Below, piece after piece: positions 26,520 to 40,632 of a stretch of 64,000 nucleotides of DNA. The translations under genes and the position numbers were made by a program. Every line of letters begins with the position of its first letter. Position 1 is the stretch's first letter. This DNA is from Acridotheres tristis (taxonomy: Eukaryota > Chordata > Aves > Passeriformes > Sturnidae), in contig CM072894.1 of assembly GCA_037013685.1 (NCBI GenBank), forward strand, positions 24,117,529 through 24,181,528, in the 5' to 3' direction. The notes below the pieces were generated by a model. It ran no database searches. It was not told where the DNA came from and saw only the letters and a program-made list of their open reading frames with translations.

Positions 26520-29500
26520 CCCTAAGAAATTTCAGAACTTCTGCTCAGAAAAGATTCCCTAGCTGCTGCAGGCAAACTACTCAAAATGGCATGCACGGGG
26601 TGCTTAACCCCTCTGCATCTGTGCAACACTTCCTGCATCTGTCTGTGTTCTCATTAAAGCTACTCTCTCCACCACCAAAATCACTGGAAGACTTATACCC
26701 AAGTTTATGTAAGAGAATTCTGGCAGATCCAAACTTACATGGGAAAGTCCTCTTTAATGTGTTATCTTCACTTTTCTTGGGACTTCTTTTTTTGCTTATT
26801 GAGTAGACTGGAGTTCCCAGAAATCAGAGAGTAATTTCCCAAGGCTGTTTGCTCTCAAACAGGCCATTATAGAGACCTGCCCGACCTTTTCCACTCATCA
26901 TTAATGGGAAATATGTGATGTTGACAAGGGAAGCACCATGTAGCCCAGAATGCTTCCGGGGGAGCCTGAGACTGGGAACTGAACAAAAAGCATCTCAGTG
27001 CTCTCAGCCAACTGATCATGAGGGACAGGAGGCACCAAAGGAACCCAGAGCAAAAGATGGGACTGGAGTGAAGGTGGGGAAAATGTGTGATTAATCATTA
27101 ATTTTCAATTTGACTGAAATCTCTCCTAATCTTTAAGCAGCTGTTGATTCTGGCAAAAAAGAAAAGCTCCCTAAAAGGGTTAAAGGGAGAAGATAACAGA
27201 AGGATATCTGAAAGTAATTTTTATCTAAGGATTGTAGCATTCATACAGGATTCACCAGGTCTGTGGGATAACACAGGTATGTTAGGAAATGTGTGTGTCA
27301 GCTCTGTGGTTTTCATCAGCCAATTACTTGATCTTGAGGCTGTGGTGCTCCCATTAAGCTACAGAAGAAGTATTACTTTCCTGTCCTGGTGAATACTTTT
27401 GCATCTCCAGCCTTTGAAAGAGTCTTTTTCTGAGTAAGGAAATGAAAAGTCCCTTTTTTTTCTCAGTAGTGCTTTCAGATGTGACAGCACTTTCAGGCCC
27501 CAGAGTGTTAGCTCAGAAGTGGGACCTCTTTTGCCTCCGTTACTGCAATTTATCCTACTTCTCCTAAGCACAGCTATGTAATGAATGCATGGTCAGGCCC
27601 ACATAGTTCTCTTTGATGCTATCTTGCTCCAAGATAAATGATATTTCACAGTCATTCAGGCTTGGCAAGCTGATGCTGCATGCTGCAGCTGTTGTTCCCA
27701 ACAGGAAGGGAGGGTTTAGGCTGCACTCAGAGGAAAATAAATAAATAAAACAAAGGAAGGAGGCTCTCTTCGGGAAGTTATGCTTTACAACAGGACATCA
27801 CACTAGAAATCTCTCTGATGGATTTTCATGGCAAAACATAATGCAAAATCTGTAATCTGTAAAGGCAATGGCAAGATTGAAAGAGACTGAGTGGAAAGCT
27901 ATCAATAATGTCCTTCATTGCCCACCCTGCACAGCCTGCAGGCTTCAGAGGTGTTTGGATCCATCACCTGGACATTTGAGGAGAGGATGTAGCAGCAGTT
28001 GTGCCTGGCTGTGAGCTCAGGATGGGCTTGTGACAGCACTGGTGGGCACGTTCAGAACCAGCAGCTCAGTCCCACTGGGCTCCATGCCATGGCCACCTGG
28101 CCAGCTGGCAGGAGAGGTGCTGTTGGCTTTCTCCTCTCCTTTGCTGGCCACATACTTCAGGCTGTCTTAAACATGCCAAGCTGCTGAGCTGTGTGAGGTT
28201 GGGTGGGAACCCAAATTTTGAAGACTTTGTGCAGGTCAAGCACAAGCAGAGATTTAACTGCTAGGCTGAATCCTGAGGGAGGGATAGGAAAGCACTGGGC
28301 TCTGGACATCCCTTGCAATACTATATTCTACTGATTACCTTCCTCCCCGTCTCTGAAAGGAATAATAGTTTATTTATTTGTTACCTGTGTGGTGAGCTCT
28401 CCCCCCTGACTTGTTTCCTTTCTGTTTCCCATTTATTTTTGTGCTGAAAGGGCAAGGAATATTTGCCACAGACTGTGTGGACCATCTCAGGTCTGGTGTA
28501 AAGTCATGGAGAATGAAACCTTTGTGATGCAAAAGGGATCAATAAAGACTTATTACCCAGGATGGACTGTGATGCTGGTATAAGTCATGTTTTATGTGGT
28601 GCCAATGCAGACTGTGACTTTAAGTGCAACAAGATTATGAAATCCTTGGAAGATAGAGAAGGAATTTTCTGTCTGTATTCATAACACTGAACAAGTTCTT
28701 GACCCTCATCCAAGGCCAAAAGAGGAGTTTTTCCTGGAGGTAAGAGATCCACTCTCCTTCCTACCTTGCATCCCAGGCATTTGTCTTTATTTTTACCACT
28801 CCTCTGACTTCTGCTTGAACCTTTGGAATATATTCTTACCCCTGGAACATGTATAACCCCTGCTTTAACTTATTGCACAATTATTTGCAGTTAAAGGATG
28901 TAGTGTGCCTATTTGTGTTTAAGGTCCCCACTTAATCTGTTTATTTGTGCCAAACTATTTTCTATTTGTGTCTGTACTCAGGGGATCCTCCAGTGTCACT
29001 ACAATGCAAATACTTCTCAAAACATGCCACTTCTCTGTGAAATGGAAATATAAGGAGGCTCTACATCTTCCCTGTTGCCTTGTGCTTGGCTTTCCATGAA
29101 CTGTGGTTCATTTAATGACACCATGGAGGGAAGACGTGTAAGGTCAAGAGTTCAGTGGACAGCGGTGCAGTCTGTAACTCTGTAGTGTCATCATGCCCAA
29201 AGATCAGACAGAATGTCTTAGAGTCACTGTCTCCTGTCCAGCCTAATTCCCAACACCACTGGAAAGCACAGCTGCTCACACTCTAGACCAGCCAACAGGA
29301 TGTTGACATGCAGTTTGGTAGTGCATGTTTGGAACAGTGGTAGTGTCATCTGGCTAGATGCAGAGAGGGTGAATCATACTACCAACTCTTGTTGAGTTCA
29401 AGAAATCAGAGCAGGCTTTATCACGTGAATTTCTCGTAACGAAAGAATAGAATGATAAATAAAGGGGATCATTCTGCAATTTAAAACAAAAGGGAAGACT

Positions 29501-29660
29501 TGTTCACACAAAGCAGAATTAAACACTGGAAATCATAATTACTGGGGGATCTGGTGTAGTTGGACTTTCAGTTTGATTGAAAACCTTTTCCTTTCACAGA
29601 CGGGACTGTGTTGCTGTAGCATTATTTCAATAAGTTGGGTTTTTTAGTTGCTGCATATTA
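26520..29660. other. Non-coding stretch, nothing recognised
   Basis: About 3.1 kb without supportable genes. An AATAAA at about 28541, followed by a gacttattaccc word, resembles a retroviral R region, but no LTR boundaries or direct repeats were found around it. An imperfect CTCF-like word overlaps the C-rich patch near 28080-28105. Confidence 0.6.
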
Positions 29661-30094
29661 GAGACCATCCAAAGGAGGCAGCAAAGATGGTGAAGGGCAT
29701 TGAGGGGAGTATGAGGAGTGACTGAGGTCACTTGGTCTGTTCAGCCTGGAGAGGAGGACACCTCATTGCAGTCACAACTTTCTGTGAAGGGAAGAAGAGG
29801 GGCAGACACTGATCACTTTGTAGTGACCAGGGACAGGACTGAGGGAATGGCCTGAAGTTGTGTCAGGGGAGGTTTAGGTTGGAAATTAGGAAAAGATTCT
29901 TCACCCAGAGGGTGGCTGGGCACTGGAACAGGCTCCTCAGAGAAGTGGCCACAGCACCAAGCCCGGCAGAGTTCAAGAAGCATTTGGACAATGCTCTCAG
30001 GCACATGGTGTGACTCTTGGGGATGGTGCTGTGAAGGGTCAGGAGTTGGTCTTGATGATCCTTCTAACTCAGCATAGTCTGTGATTCTGTGATA
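29661..30094 (+). mobile_element. CR1 LINE 3' fragment, the longest of the seven
   Basis: About 430 bases in the order of the CR1 3' region. A ttcagcctggagaggagg block is followed by acctcattgcagtc, then a segment equivalent to the terminal part of the second open reading frame (gtttaggttggaaattagg, aaagattcttcacccagag, gcactggaacaggctcc), then the untranslated end with ggtcttgatgatccttctaactc and tctgtgattctgtgat. Stops and indels relative to the family leave no coding capacity. The left boundary is approximate. Confidence 0.95.
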
Positions 30095-33000
30095 ACTACG
30101 AGGTGGCCAGAAAATTGAACTTCAAGAGTTCAGATGATTGTGGAGCCTGCTGTATTTTGTTACTCAAGTGTTAACTTTTGCTTCCTTGGCTATTTAAGTG
30201 CAGGTGAAAATCCTCTCAAAGGTTTATAGTACAGCATCTGATCTGTCCTTTTCTAACATGAGGGGCTTGTCTCAGCCTGAGCTCTCTGGGACATTGGATC
30301 TCCCATACTTTAGCAAGGGCTTCAGCCTCTTCTCTACCCTCTTCTAGCCTGGATGTATCAGGCACAGAGGTGATACATCCAAAGTATGTATGATCTTTCT
30401 AATCATAGTGTGAATGCTTTGGCCAAAGCAGTGTTGGGTTGCATCCAACAAAGGTGTTGGATAAGTGTGTGTGCTTAAAATCCATTCCAGAATCTGCTTC
30501 CCACCTTGCAGCAACACTTAGCCAAACAGACAGATTGGCTGATGATATTTCCTAAAATATAATAACACTGAGGCATTTGCTCTTTTAGCTTGCATGTACT
30601 ATTCTCACCAGAGAAAAAGGCATCAGTTTAAGGTTACTTTCTTCTCTAAGTGCAAGAGCAAAAATCTTGTGCTTCCCTTGTTTTCAGATATACTTCAGTG
30701 AAGTTTAGTGTTTCAACACACTATCTGAGCACAAAGCTGACATGTGGCAAAGTCACAGTTGCACTGAATGAAACTGGGGCTCCATAAGGATGTGTGGATG
30801 ACCCCAAGACCTTGTTGCTTAGCACTGCTCCTATCACTGCTTTAAAAATAACTCCTCAAAATTATTAGCCCAAGGGAGGCTTGAACTTTATTTTTCTCAT
30901 AAGTAATATGACTTGAGTTGGTTTTATTTTAAAAGACCCTTAAAATTCAATAACTTTTTCTTTCATCCTGCAACTTTTCTTAAGTATCATGAGGATGTTT
31001 GTGTTTACTGACTTAGGTTTCTTCCTTTGTTAAGTGATTAGCTAAATAACTAGAAGATGCAGTCAGTAATCCTAATGGAGTTCATTAGAATCCCCCAAAT
31101 AACTTGGCACTGTGGGGAGGAAGAAAGGGTTTACAAGAGATTAGAACAGACCTTAGTCCTCCCAAAGTCCCTCAGGGTGTGTTCTCCTCTGATTTCTGAC
31201 TGTAACACTTACAAATCCTTAGGCTCTTGGAGATAATTCCCAACGTGGCAAGTGGTTACCATATGCTGCATGCACATCAATATTTTTATGTTGGTAGTGT
31301 TTGCCTTTTTTTTTATTGTTATTTTTTTCTTTTGTGGTGTCTGTTTTTTGTTTATTTTGTTTTCTTTTAAATCTTATTTTAGACAACTCCTAAAACACCA
31401 TTTGTATAGGATCCAGGGAGCCCTGGGGTAAACTTACAGCTACAGTAGAAATAATTTTTTGTTTTCTGCCTACCCCTGCTAAATGGGTAGTGGTAGCTCT
31501 CTCAAATAATAAAATATTAATCTGACTGTAGTGAGGTTCCTAAGCCACTGATAAAAAGTTTGTTTTATTGGTTTTATACGGGGTGGGGGAGAAAGAGATC
31601 TCCCCAAGTGCAGCTAAATGCCCTGGACATGGCTATGCTTCAGGTCCACTCTCCAGTGAGTCCAGCTGAAAATAGGATATAGTTTTAAAGCCAGCTAATC
31701 TGCTGTTCCTTTTATTTGTGCTGAGTGACTTTTTATACAAAAATGGATATAGCTATCTGCTGTGATGGAAGTAAAAATTTGGAATGGTCTATTCTAATAA
31801 TAAATTGCATGCTGATAATTTTTCTTACTGCAGTAAAAGCAATTCAGCTGTATCTGATTGGCACCAGTTCAAGATTTTTGATGTTCAGCAGGAGAATATA
31901 CAGCTGCAAGAAACAAAACAACGCTAAAAAAATCTCAAACTGCACATGCTGGGACGGCAACAAGCCCAACTGCAACAGCTCACGCTCACAGTGGCTCGGG
32001 CACTGGGACACACAATGAATGCTTTTGCTGGCAAAATTGCACAATGAGTTTTGTTTTCATTTAATGCAGAGTCCAAATGTTTCCCTCTGGGTACAATGTC
32101 ACGGACTTCCTTGAACCTTATTTAAATGACATGTATGAATGTGGCTGAAGATTTCAGCTGTCAATGCAGCAACACTCATGCAGATCTACTTTTTATTGTC
32201 CTTGTGTACCTGTTAGACATGGTAGGCATTAAACTGCAAGGGGAAGGTAAGATGCTCTTCTCTACCTCTAGAGAGAGTGTATGTAATAGAGATTATTCCT
32301 TTTTTGAAGTGAGCTACAAGCAAACTCAACTGAGATAAATATATATACTTCACTATGAAATATGTAACGCTTTATTTGGAAATAGTTTTCTTCCTTTTTA
32401 AATCAAAGAGCTGCCCAGGAAGTTATAATTCAGAACAATAAACATAACTACAGGGAAAATATCTGAATAATCTAAACACATCTTTTCTCTATGAGGTAAA
32501 TAAATATGAATTCTCTTTTGTGAAGTCAGGCTGAAAAAATGTTACATGGAGAGTTCAGGAGTGGAATTGGTTTATGTCAGAAGTTTTGAGAAAAAACTTA
32601 GTTCAGCAATCTTTAGGATTCCTAGATCTTGTCATTTTTTTTCAAACATTGAAACAAGAGCTGGAGTAATGCTGTGTAGCACATTGCTACGCTGCTGATT
32701 CAGGTCTGGGAGCTCAAACTTTTATTGGGGAAACACTGAAGAATGCCCTTATGGCTACCAAGATTTAAGAAAACACAAAGATTCCTCTTAATTTTAAGCA
32801 CAGGATTAGGTCTTGTTACAAGTTGAAAGAATGCTGAGAGATTTTTCTGATTACTGAAGGCTTCCTATAAATATTCATATATGGACTCTTCCTCTGCAAC
32901 ATCACCCAAATTAAATTTCCTAATTAGATTCTACAATGAGGCAGTCTATTGAAGAAACTTTCTAAAGATAAGGGGTTTGTGTCATTTTATGTAAATTTTT

Positions 33001-33948
33001 GTGTTTGAAATATTAGTCACATAATCTCTCCTAGTCTCCTGCATACCCTCTGGAGTCAAAGGAGGAGATAGAGGTCTCCAGAAGATGATTCATTCTGTGG
33101 CTAAAATTAGGTGCAATGGACTACATGACATTCAAAAATTTTCTCTCCCCCCTAAGAAAAAACCGATACCCTTCTTTTCTGAGATCCAGACATAAAGGAT
33201 GTTGTAGCATTTTTACGAATATTTAAATTTGCCATTTCTATTCTGGTGCTGTTTTATTCTCCTCCCAGAAGCCATTCTGCTTGTACTTAGCAAATACAAA
33301 TGGACAGAGTCCCTGTCTTTACGATGTGAAAGTGCCGGTATGCTTTGGAATAGTGGGCAATCAAATCCTCATTTAGTAAGTGTAACTGATTACATGCACT
33401 ATGTAGCATGAATAAACACTCTGTTAATTAACACTCTCTATCAATATTCCACCATTTGAATTTTCACCTGCCACAATGTTCTGCTTTCTTTTAACTTCAA
33501 AAACTAAATCTCAGATGTCCTCTGAAATGTTCTGCTGTGGTGGGTTAGCCCTGGATGGACTCCAGGTGCCCAGCAAACCTGATCCAGCTCTCCCCTCCTC
33601 AGCTGGTCAGGGCAGGGAAAATATAATGGAAGGTTTGTGTTTCGAGATAAGGGCAGGGAGGGATCACTCATCAGTTAGTGTCATGGGCAAAACAGACCTC
33701 AGGAAAATAAAATTAATTTCTTGCCAATCAAATCAGAGTAGGATAATAAAAAAAGAAACCTAAATCTTAAAACACCTTTTACTCACACCTCCCTTCTTCC
33801 CAGGGCACAACTTCACTTTTGATTTTTCCTCCCTCTTCCCCACCTGTGGCACAGGGGGACAGGGAATGGTGTCGGTCCCTCACATGGTATCACTGCTGCT
33901 CCTTCCTCCTCATGGGGAGTGCTCCTCACATCCTTCCCCTGCTCCAGT
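30095..33948. other. Non-coding stretch, no gene seen
   Basis: About 3.9 kb, AT-rich, with a T-rich tract at 31300-31380. A 97-codon open frame at 31725-32018 (+) is rich in hydrophobic residues but resembles nothing I know. No splice-supported exon was found. Confidence 0.65.
31300..31380. repeat. T-rich low-complexity tract
   Basis: Long T-runs broken by single G, A or C over about 80 bases of the + strand. Confidence 0.75.
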
Positions 33949-34358
33949 GTGGGGTCAGAGGAGAGGCTGCAGGAGCTGGGACTGTTTAGTCTGGAGAAGA
34001 GGAGAGAGCATCTCATCAAAGCATAAAATATCTCAAAATTGGATGTCAAGAGGATGGTGCCAGACTCTTTTCAGTGGTGACCAGTGACAGGATGAGGAGC
34101 AAAGACCGTGAACTAAATCACAAGCAAGCAAGTTCCACCTTAAAGTGAGGAAGAACTTCCTTACATTGAAGGTGGAAAAGCTCTGGAACAGGCTGCCCAG
34201 GGAAGCTGTGATGCCTCCCTCCCTGGAGACATTCAAAACCACCTGGATGAGGTCCTGTGTAATCTGCTGTAGGTGACCCTGCCTTGGCAGGGAGCTTGGA
34301 CTGGATGATCTCCAGAGGTCCTTTCTAACCCCAGCTATTCTGTGATTCTGTGATTATG
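33949..34358 (+). mobile_element. CR1 LINE 3' fragment
   Basis: About 410 bases. The sequence runs gagaggctgcaggagctggg, tttagtctggagaagaggag, gtgaggaagaacttccttac, ctctggaacaggctgcccag, ggagacattcaaaaccacct, ggactggatgatctccagag, and ends in attctgtgattctgtgat octamers. Several blocks agree well with the family, so this copy may be younger than the one at 29.7 kb. It is 5'-truncated and carries no intact frame. Confidence 0.95.
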
Positions 34359-37300
34359 TGTTTCTAACAATTCTCTGTACTCTGCCAGTGAGCTGATATT
34401 GCAAAATTGCCATTTTCTAGCAGAGACCTATTATTTGGATTTCTTAGAGGAACAGAACATAATCTAAAATGTACTGCCAGAAAAGGTCGGAAATGTTAAG
34501 TTTTTTCATCACTGGGGAAAAAAAGATTTAAAAACATCTTGCACTGCAAATATTATTTATAAAGAGAAATACACCTACAATATTGAGCTATAAAGGGCTT
34601 TTCTCCATTTAGAAGTCACATTAGTTTGACATAAATAAAGTAAAAAATTTTATGTCAGAATAAAAATTATATCAACATGGTCTCCTTGTAAATATACACA
34701 AGTACAATGAGAATTAAGCTCATGTCCACTTTACTTTTAACTGATGTCTTTGCCACAGATAGGTATTGATAACTCTTTGCTGAGAAGTTAACCTTCCACT
34801 GGGGTCACGGCACAGTGCTGTGGTTAGAGCTCATTCTTGGCTGATTTTTCCACTATCAGGCATTATCAGATTTGAATAGTGCATTAATCATTGTGAAGGC
34901 AGAATGTTTGCTATAGAGGTTTTCCTTGGGTTCATATTTGGAGTTTCCCTGAGCCCCACTGTTTCCAGGTTGGGAGGTCCATGTGGGAACCCACTGAGTG
35001 TGAGAGGGTCTGATCACCCTATGCAGAAATAGAGATTACCTGTTGAAGGAGAGTACAGGAATATGTCTCTCAGGCTTACTAACTTGCCTTTTGGTGCCAT
35101 TTAATTTTCCTCTGCTGACTGTACAGGGACTTTAGCTCCCTTTCATATACTGGCTGAAATTCCTGGGTAGGCCATTTGACTCCTTGAAACTGAATGTGTC
35201 TTTCCACTTCTACAGAAATGTCTCATCAGCTGAAGTTCTTTGTAAAAAGTCTGTGATGACCAACCCATGGCTGACCTCACCTCTTCTGGAAACTGGTGGC
35301 TTGAGCTAACTTCTGTGATCTTGTCTACATTTGAAGAACAAGAAGCAGCAGCATGAAAGACCTCTCTCTTTTCCATCTTTTAAACATGGAAGACAAATAT
35401 CTTAAAGTGTATTAGGCTCATGATTCATATAAGGCCAAGAAACAACTCTGTTTAACTTATCAGAAAGAAGCAATATGTTTATTGCTCACAAGAGTCTCAA
35501 TGAGAAGCAAAAATCAGGCACTAAAAGAGATTTTGAATCTAATGGAGTAAATTTTAATGAGAGCTAACAATTGTGCAATTACTCTGTGACAATGCAAGTG
35601 ATAAAAAGAGGCAATTTTTAGCAATCAAGATTTGGAAGAAAGAACTGAGAAAAAGGGTGATTTTTTCTATTCCTTGAAGCCTTACAGACACCTTCCTGAA
35701 AGATTTATGAGTCAAACATAAGTTATTAGTTCAATATCATTCTGTGGCCTGAGTGGCCTTGAAGATATTAATCTGTGAATCAGCCAGTGAAAATCTATGG
35801 CCTGTAAAGGGCAGAGTATCTGACAACACGATCGTGGTGTCTCTTCTGTCCCTACAGGCAGGTGAAACCATCTGTACTGGCTCACTCCAGAGCTCACTGT
35901 TGCAGCACTGCTCAGGAATCTCTCTGTGAACCACCCTCTTTGTTCTGCTTTTTTGTGCATATAAGTAGATTTGGGACCTGCACACTCAGTCATGAGCACA
36001 GAGGGTGCGGGGTGTCACCAAGCAAGCTATTATTGTGACATTTTCAAGCTGCTGGCTGACTGCAAAGTGATATGTAAGCATATACATGAAGCATATGGGG
36101 AGGCAGGAGACATATATCAGACAGCAGCTGGCATATCAGGTCCAGGGCAGCTTCTACTGGGAAAAGAAGATAGATTGCAACTTCAAGCAGAGTGTCTTAA
36201 CTTTTCCCTCCTTGCCTCTGAAGATTTTAATTTCCTATATTTGTAGAATCCAAATAATTTGTGTCCAAAATTAGTATTTTTTCTGTATTTTTCTTCTGTT
36301 CTTTATGCACCAAAGCACAGCTTATTTTCTGTTATCTCCCTGTAAAAGTGGGACAAACCTGTTGGATTTGCACTCAAGCAAGCTCAAAAGAGTAGAGTAA
36401 CTTCAGATTTATCACTGTGCAGCCAAGAGTGATATTAGGTGTTAGAGAGGGCCAAATTCTCTGCTAATGCTAAGCAATAGGGACTCACTTGCAAATGAAA
36501 GAGATTCTGACCTGGTATTCAGAATACTTAGAAATTACCCAGAGAGAACAATTGAGTAGGAAGATATATTGTTTTCTACTTTATTCCATGATTTCAGTAC
36601 AACTGCTTTTCTCAGCTTGAGCTCAAGTCATTAAAGTTTCTCACTGTAGAGTCGTTCACTACAGGCTTTCTCTGCCCCCCTGCTGTGGACGATGCCATGA
36701 GCTCTCTTTGCACCTGCAGTTGTGGCTCCTAAACAGATTGGTGTCCCCTGGAAATCATGAAATATTTGTCCTTGCATTGTAACCTCTTCTTCCTTGATGT
36801 GACTAAATGTGCTCTACCAAAAATAACTTGCTTGTTGTTCTTTCCCCAAAACGCTCTTGGAAGGATGTGGTGCTACCAGCAAAGGTTATGCTGACAAAAC
36901 ATATGGCAAACAAGGGGGTCAGGGATTGGTTTGATGCCTGAAAGTGAGAAGAAGGAGATTTAGTAGAAGGCAACAAGATAAAAATAGTAGTAGTTGAAGT
37001 ATTTTAGCATGTGATATTTTGTAAACTGATTCAGAAGATGCAAAGAAGAAAAAGGAGTGGAGAAGAAATTCTCCCTTTAGAAACAGGCAAAGGACAAACA
37101 GAGATGATTACTATTCTTTCTGGGTACGAGTGCATAAAGTAAACCAAGCTACCTCTGAAGGAGATGATCTGTCTGTGTCTGTTCTCAGTGCTCAGGAAGC
37201 AGAGTAGGTGTGTCAATACCGTGTGGAGCTCTGACTGGTCGTTCTCCTGAGCAGAGTTCAAGGACATGAACCACAAAGGCATCCATCCCCTTGTTTAATG

Positions 37301-40300
37301 TAATCAGAAAGCCAGTTTCGTGTTGGAGCCAAATTTATGGATGGTCATGCACTGAGCCAACTCCCAACTGCCTCAAATGCTTCTCAGCAGTGAGAACTGG
37401 AGTCCTTCCTTTGACTCCAAGGAATGCAAAACATACTTCTTCTTCCCCCTCCTCCTTCTTGCTTATAACTTGTGTAGTTCATATTCTGTGTCTGGTCTGT
37501 CTTAATTGTTGTCACCTCAATTTTCAGCACTGTCAGAAATGTTTATCACATTAGAAGGACTGGAAAAGCAGTGCAATAAAGTAAAATTAAATCACTATGT
37601 AGCTTGGATATTAGTAACAATGGAGGAAAATGAAGTGACAAGAATGACTGAGGAGGCTTTACAGCTTCCCAATGCTTAACACTGTAGCAACTCTTCAAAA
37701 CAATTCTTATTTCTTTTTCATGTTCGCTTTTACTATCTCCTCTTTTATTTTGACACCAGATTTCTCTAAACAATGTATTAATGTTTATTCCTTTTATGCT
37801 TTATGAAGTCCTCTGGAGTCCCTGGGTTTTCTAGTGTCTGAATGCTATTCATGAGGCATCTGTTTTCAAAGCTGAGGGCACCTGTCCCTAAATTTCCTCA
37901 CTTTGAATTATTCGATGTGCAATTCCACTGAAGTTTCTGGAAGGAACTTGTATCAAAGTGGGTCCATATGCCATGGAATGAGGCTGCAGACTCTGGGAAC
38001 GAATGGTACCCCCTTGGAAATCTCCTTGTGTTATAGTGCAGTTGATGGTTTGCCAGTAGACTTCAAAGGTCTGTGTGCCTTTCACCAGAAAAGGAATAAA
38101 TGCTTGGGAGACAATGAAGAAAAAGATGGAGACCAATGCTGATGAACTGTCACTGAAAGAGTTTTGGCAGAAAGGAGGCTTCCAAAACAGCAATATCTAT
38201 GATGGTTCTTAGTATTCATTCACCACACTAGTGCTGGTGGATGTTTTCACTAGAAAAAGGTTACTTTGTTGATGTCTGGGCAGGTATTTTATTATTTATT
38301 ATTCCTTTATGCAGAGGAACTTGCTACAGTTTTTCATATATAGATATGCCATTGCTTATCTAAGTGTAGCAGTAAAAGCTGTCTTGACAAAAAGCTTGAA
38401 TCATAATTTGCTTTTTGAGATGTCTTTTATTACTCCTTTTGCTATGATGAATATTTTTTGTAATTTTAAAACTCTTGTCACTAGATAATTCTGTACCAAA
38501 CATGTGGAAATTCCTGTAATACCTGTCTGTGCAGAAATAACTGAAGGCAAAAGAAATAAATGACAGCATCCCAAATAACTGAAAACTTTGAGGGAAAGGT
38601 TATGGCAGAAAGTCATCATTTTATCTGTAAGACTTGCTGATACACTAGTCAATTAGGGTATAATATGGAAACAAAGTGATTGTAATTACACACTTATTGC
38701 ATGCAAAAAATAGTAGATGTGCAAAGACGTGCAAAATGGCATTTGCACATCAGCCACCTAACTATTTCTCCTACTTTTCAGCATGTGTAGGTCCAACACA
38801 CCAAATTCACAGTGGGACCTAGTCCTAGTTCTGGCACACCTATTCTCTCTTGGGGTGTCCTAATCCAGAGGCCAGAAGAGAAGCCAGCCTCTCCAGCATG
38901 TTTCACACAGTTCAGCCCCTTTGAGTGCTGCAGGCTGATGTCATCTGCCCTCTCTTATCTCCCGTGCCCGGCTGCAAAGTGGTCGTGTCTTCCGTCACGC
39001 ATTTGCACTGCATTAGACCATGCTAATGGCCATTAAAGTTTACAGAAGCTGAAGGGTCTGTTTCCCCCTAGAATATGCAGCCATTTGATATAGAATGTTA
39101 AATGTCCAGTCAGAAAGGAAATGTTTCCAAGCAAACTGTCCTGAAATGAAAGGAGTTTCTTTTATGCCTCTTCTGGGCTCTCTAATATGTTGTCCTCTTG
39201 GACAGTAAGCTGAGTGCTTGCTGCTTGCTTTCACGTTGTCCTTGGAAATGAGAGACCATCTCACTGTTTTTTCCTGTTTAAAAACAGCAGATCTTTCCTG
39301 TTCTATTTTTGGAGTTGATCCATGAAAGACAGGACCAATGTTTAAGAGGATTCTCAGAGGCAAACCAGCGGGGTCACTCTAAAGAGCTGCACTTTCTCTT
39401 AAGGCATCTGAAATGCTAGTGAAATCACCTGGCAGTTTTCTTCCCTATATCCAGCATATTTATTCTCCTGAGCTTTTTGTGGCCTTTCCTCATTACAGAC
39501 CATAAGGCTGTTCACCCTCTCTCCATTCGTCTACTAGGGGCTGTTAGTTATTGAGGCTTGGCTCTGTGTTGGATGCTGTTAATGGTTCTGTGTGTATGTA
39601 GCACAAAAATAGTAATATACATGGATGCAGTATTGTATTGCTTGTTCACAGCCCTACAGTTCCTGTAAAAGAAATTGAGTTTTTTTGCTTAATTGAGGGT
39701 TTGTTTTTCAGCTTTCTGAAATCTTGGAAATGTGTCATCTCATCAGTTTGTTATTCCCCAGCTAGCAAATGCTATTTGCAATTTTCTGATATTTTAGTTG
39801 TTGCAACTAGTATAATTAAGGTTTGACTGCTCCAAACTGAGGGTGTGACCCTGTTTATCCTGACCAAATCTCATTTTTTTCCAGAGCTACCATTTATTAT
39901 ACCAATCCAGAATCAAGCCCAAGAAAAGCATGGATAAATAACAACAGACCCTTCCTTTCTTTAGATTCTCATGCTGTGTTTACCAGCAAGGATTTCTGTG
40001 TACTCGCAATGCTTAAATGTTACATTTTTGGACTTCTTCATACCAAGTCACTGGTTCTTTTCTCTGCCTTCACTGATCTCATTCACCACCTGCCCATGCA
40101 CAGTGATGTGTTAAATCCTGATGAACTCTGTGTAAGTCACATCCACTCCCCTGAATTTCCAAGAATGCTGTATTATGCCTTCAAAGACATGCTTTAAGTT
40201 ATTTTCAAGTGATTTACTCTGAAAGTTCCTTACCTGATAAATGTCTTCACTTTCCTGGTAAAACATTGCTCCAACTTAAGTGAGAAACTCATAAGGTTGC

Positions 40301-40539
40301 CTCTTACAGTAAAGTTAGTAGAATGAATTTAAAATTAATGTTTTGTCGTCTGTGACCCAGTTTTGAAAGTCAAAGTTATCTGACATTATCCAGCTGGATC
40401 TTACCCCTCTGTTGACATTTAGCACAAAGGAAGGGGCTAGAGCACTTAATACAGCCTCCAGGGAATGGTGACACTTCCAGGGACTGTGTTTATTCCCATC
40501 AGGTCAGCAAAGAAAAGTAGGACAAGACGTGACTCTGAC
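34359..40539. other. Non-coding stretch, no gene seen
   Basis: About 6.2 kb. Opposed open frames of about 80-100 codons at 37888-38193 (both strands) have no recognisable domain. A small CpG cluster sits at 38963-38999. Nothing else was recognised. Confidence 0.6.
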
Positions 40540-40632
40540 TGAGTTCAGTTTTGGGCCCCTCACTACAAGGAGGACACTCAGATGTTGGAGCAGGTCCAAA
40601 GAAGGGCAGTAAAGCTGAAGAAGGGTCTGGAT
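40540..40632 (+). mobile_element. CR1 LINE internal fragment
   Basis: Contains gagttcagttttgggcccct, cactacaaggaggacactca, ttggagcaggtccaaagaag and ggcagtaaagctgaagaagg, which match the region of CR1 coding for the C-terminal end of the reverse-transcriptase protein, upstream of the usual 3' tail. The 3' end and octamers are missing, so the copy was interrupted or eroded after insertion. Confidence 0.85.

Noticed and set aside
28080..28105. CTCF-like word around gccacctggccagc
   Set aside because: Only the right half of the core fits; the first three positions are wrong.
28380..28620. Possible second LTR with an AATAAA and R-like word
   Set aside because: No TG...CA ends, TATA spacing or flanking direct repeat could be found.
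36660..36690. CTCF-like word in gcccccctgctgtgg
   Set aside because: Several positions, including the terminal GGC part, do not fit the core consensus.
37888..38193. Overlapping open frames on both strands, considered as a retroviral pol remnant
   Set aside because: No integrase or reverse-transcriptase signature residues were visible.
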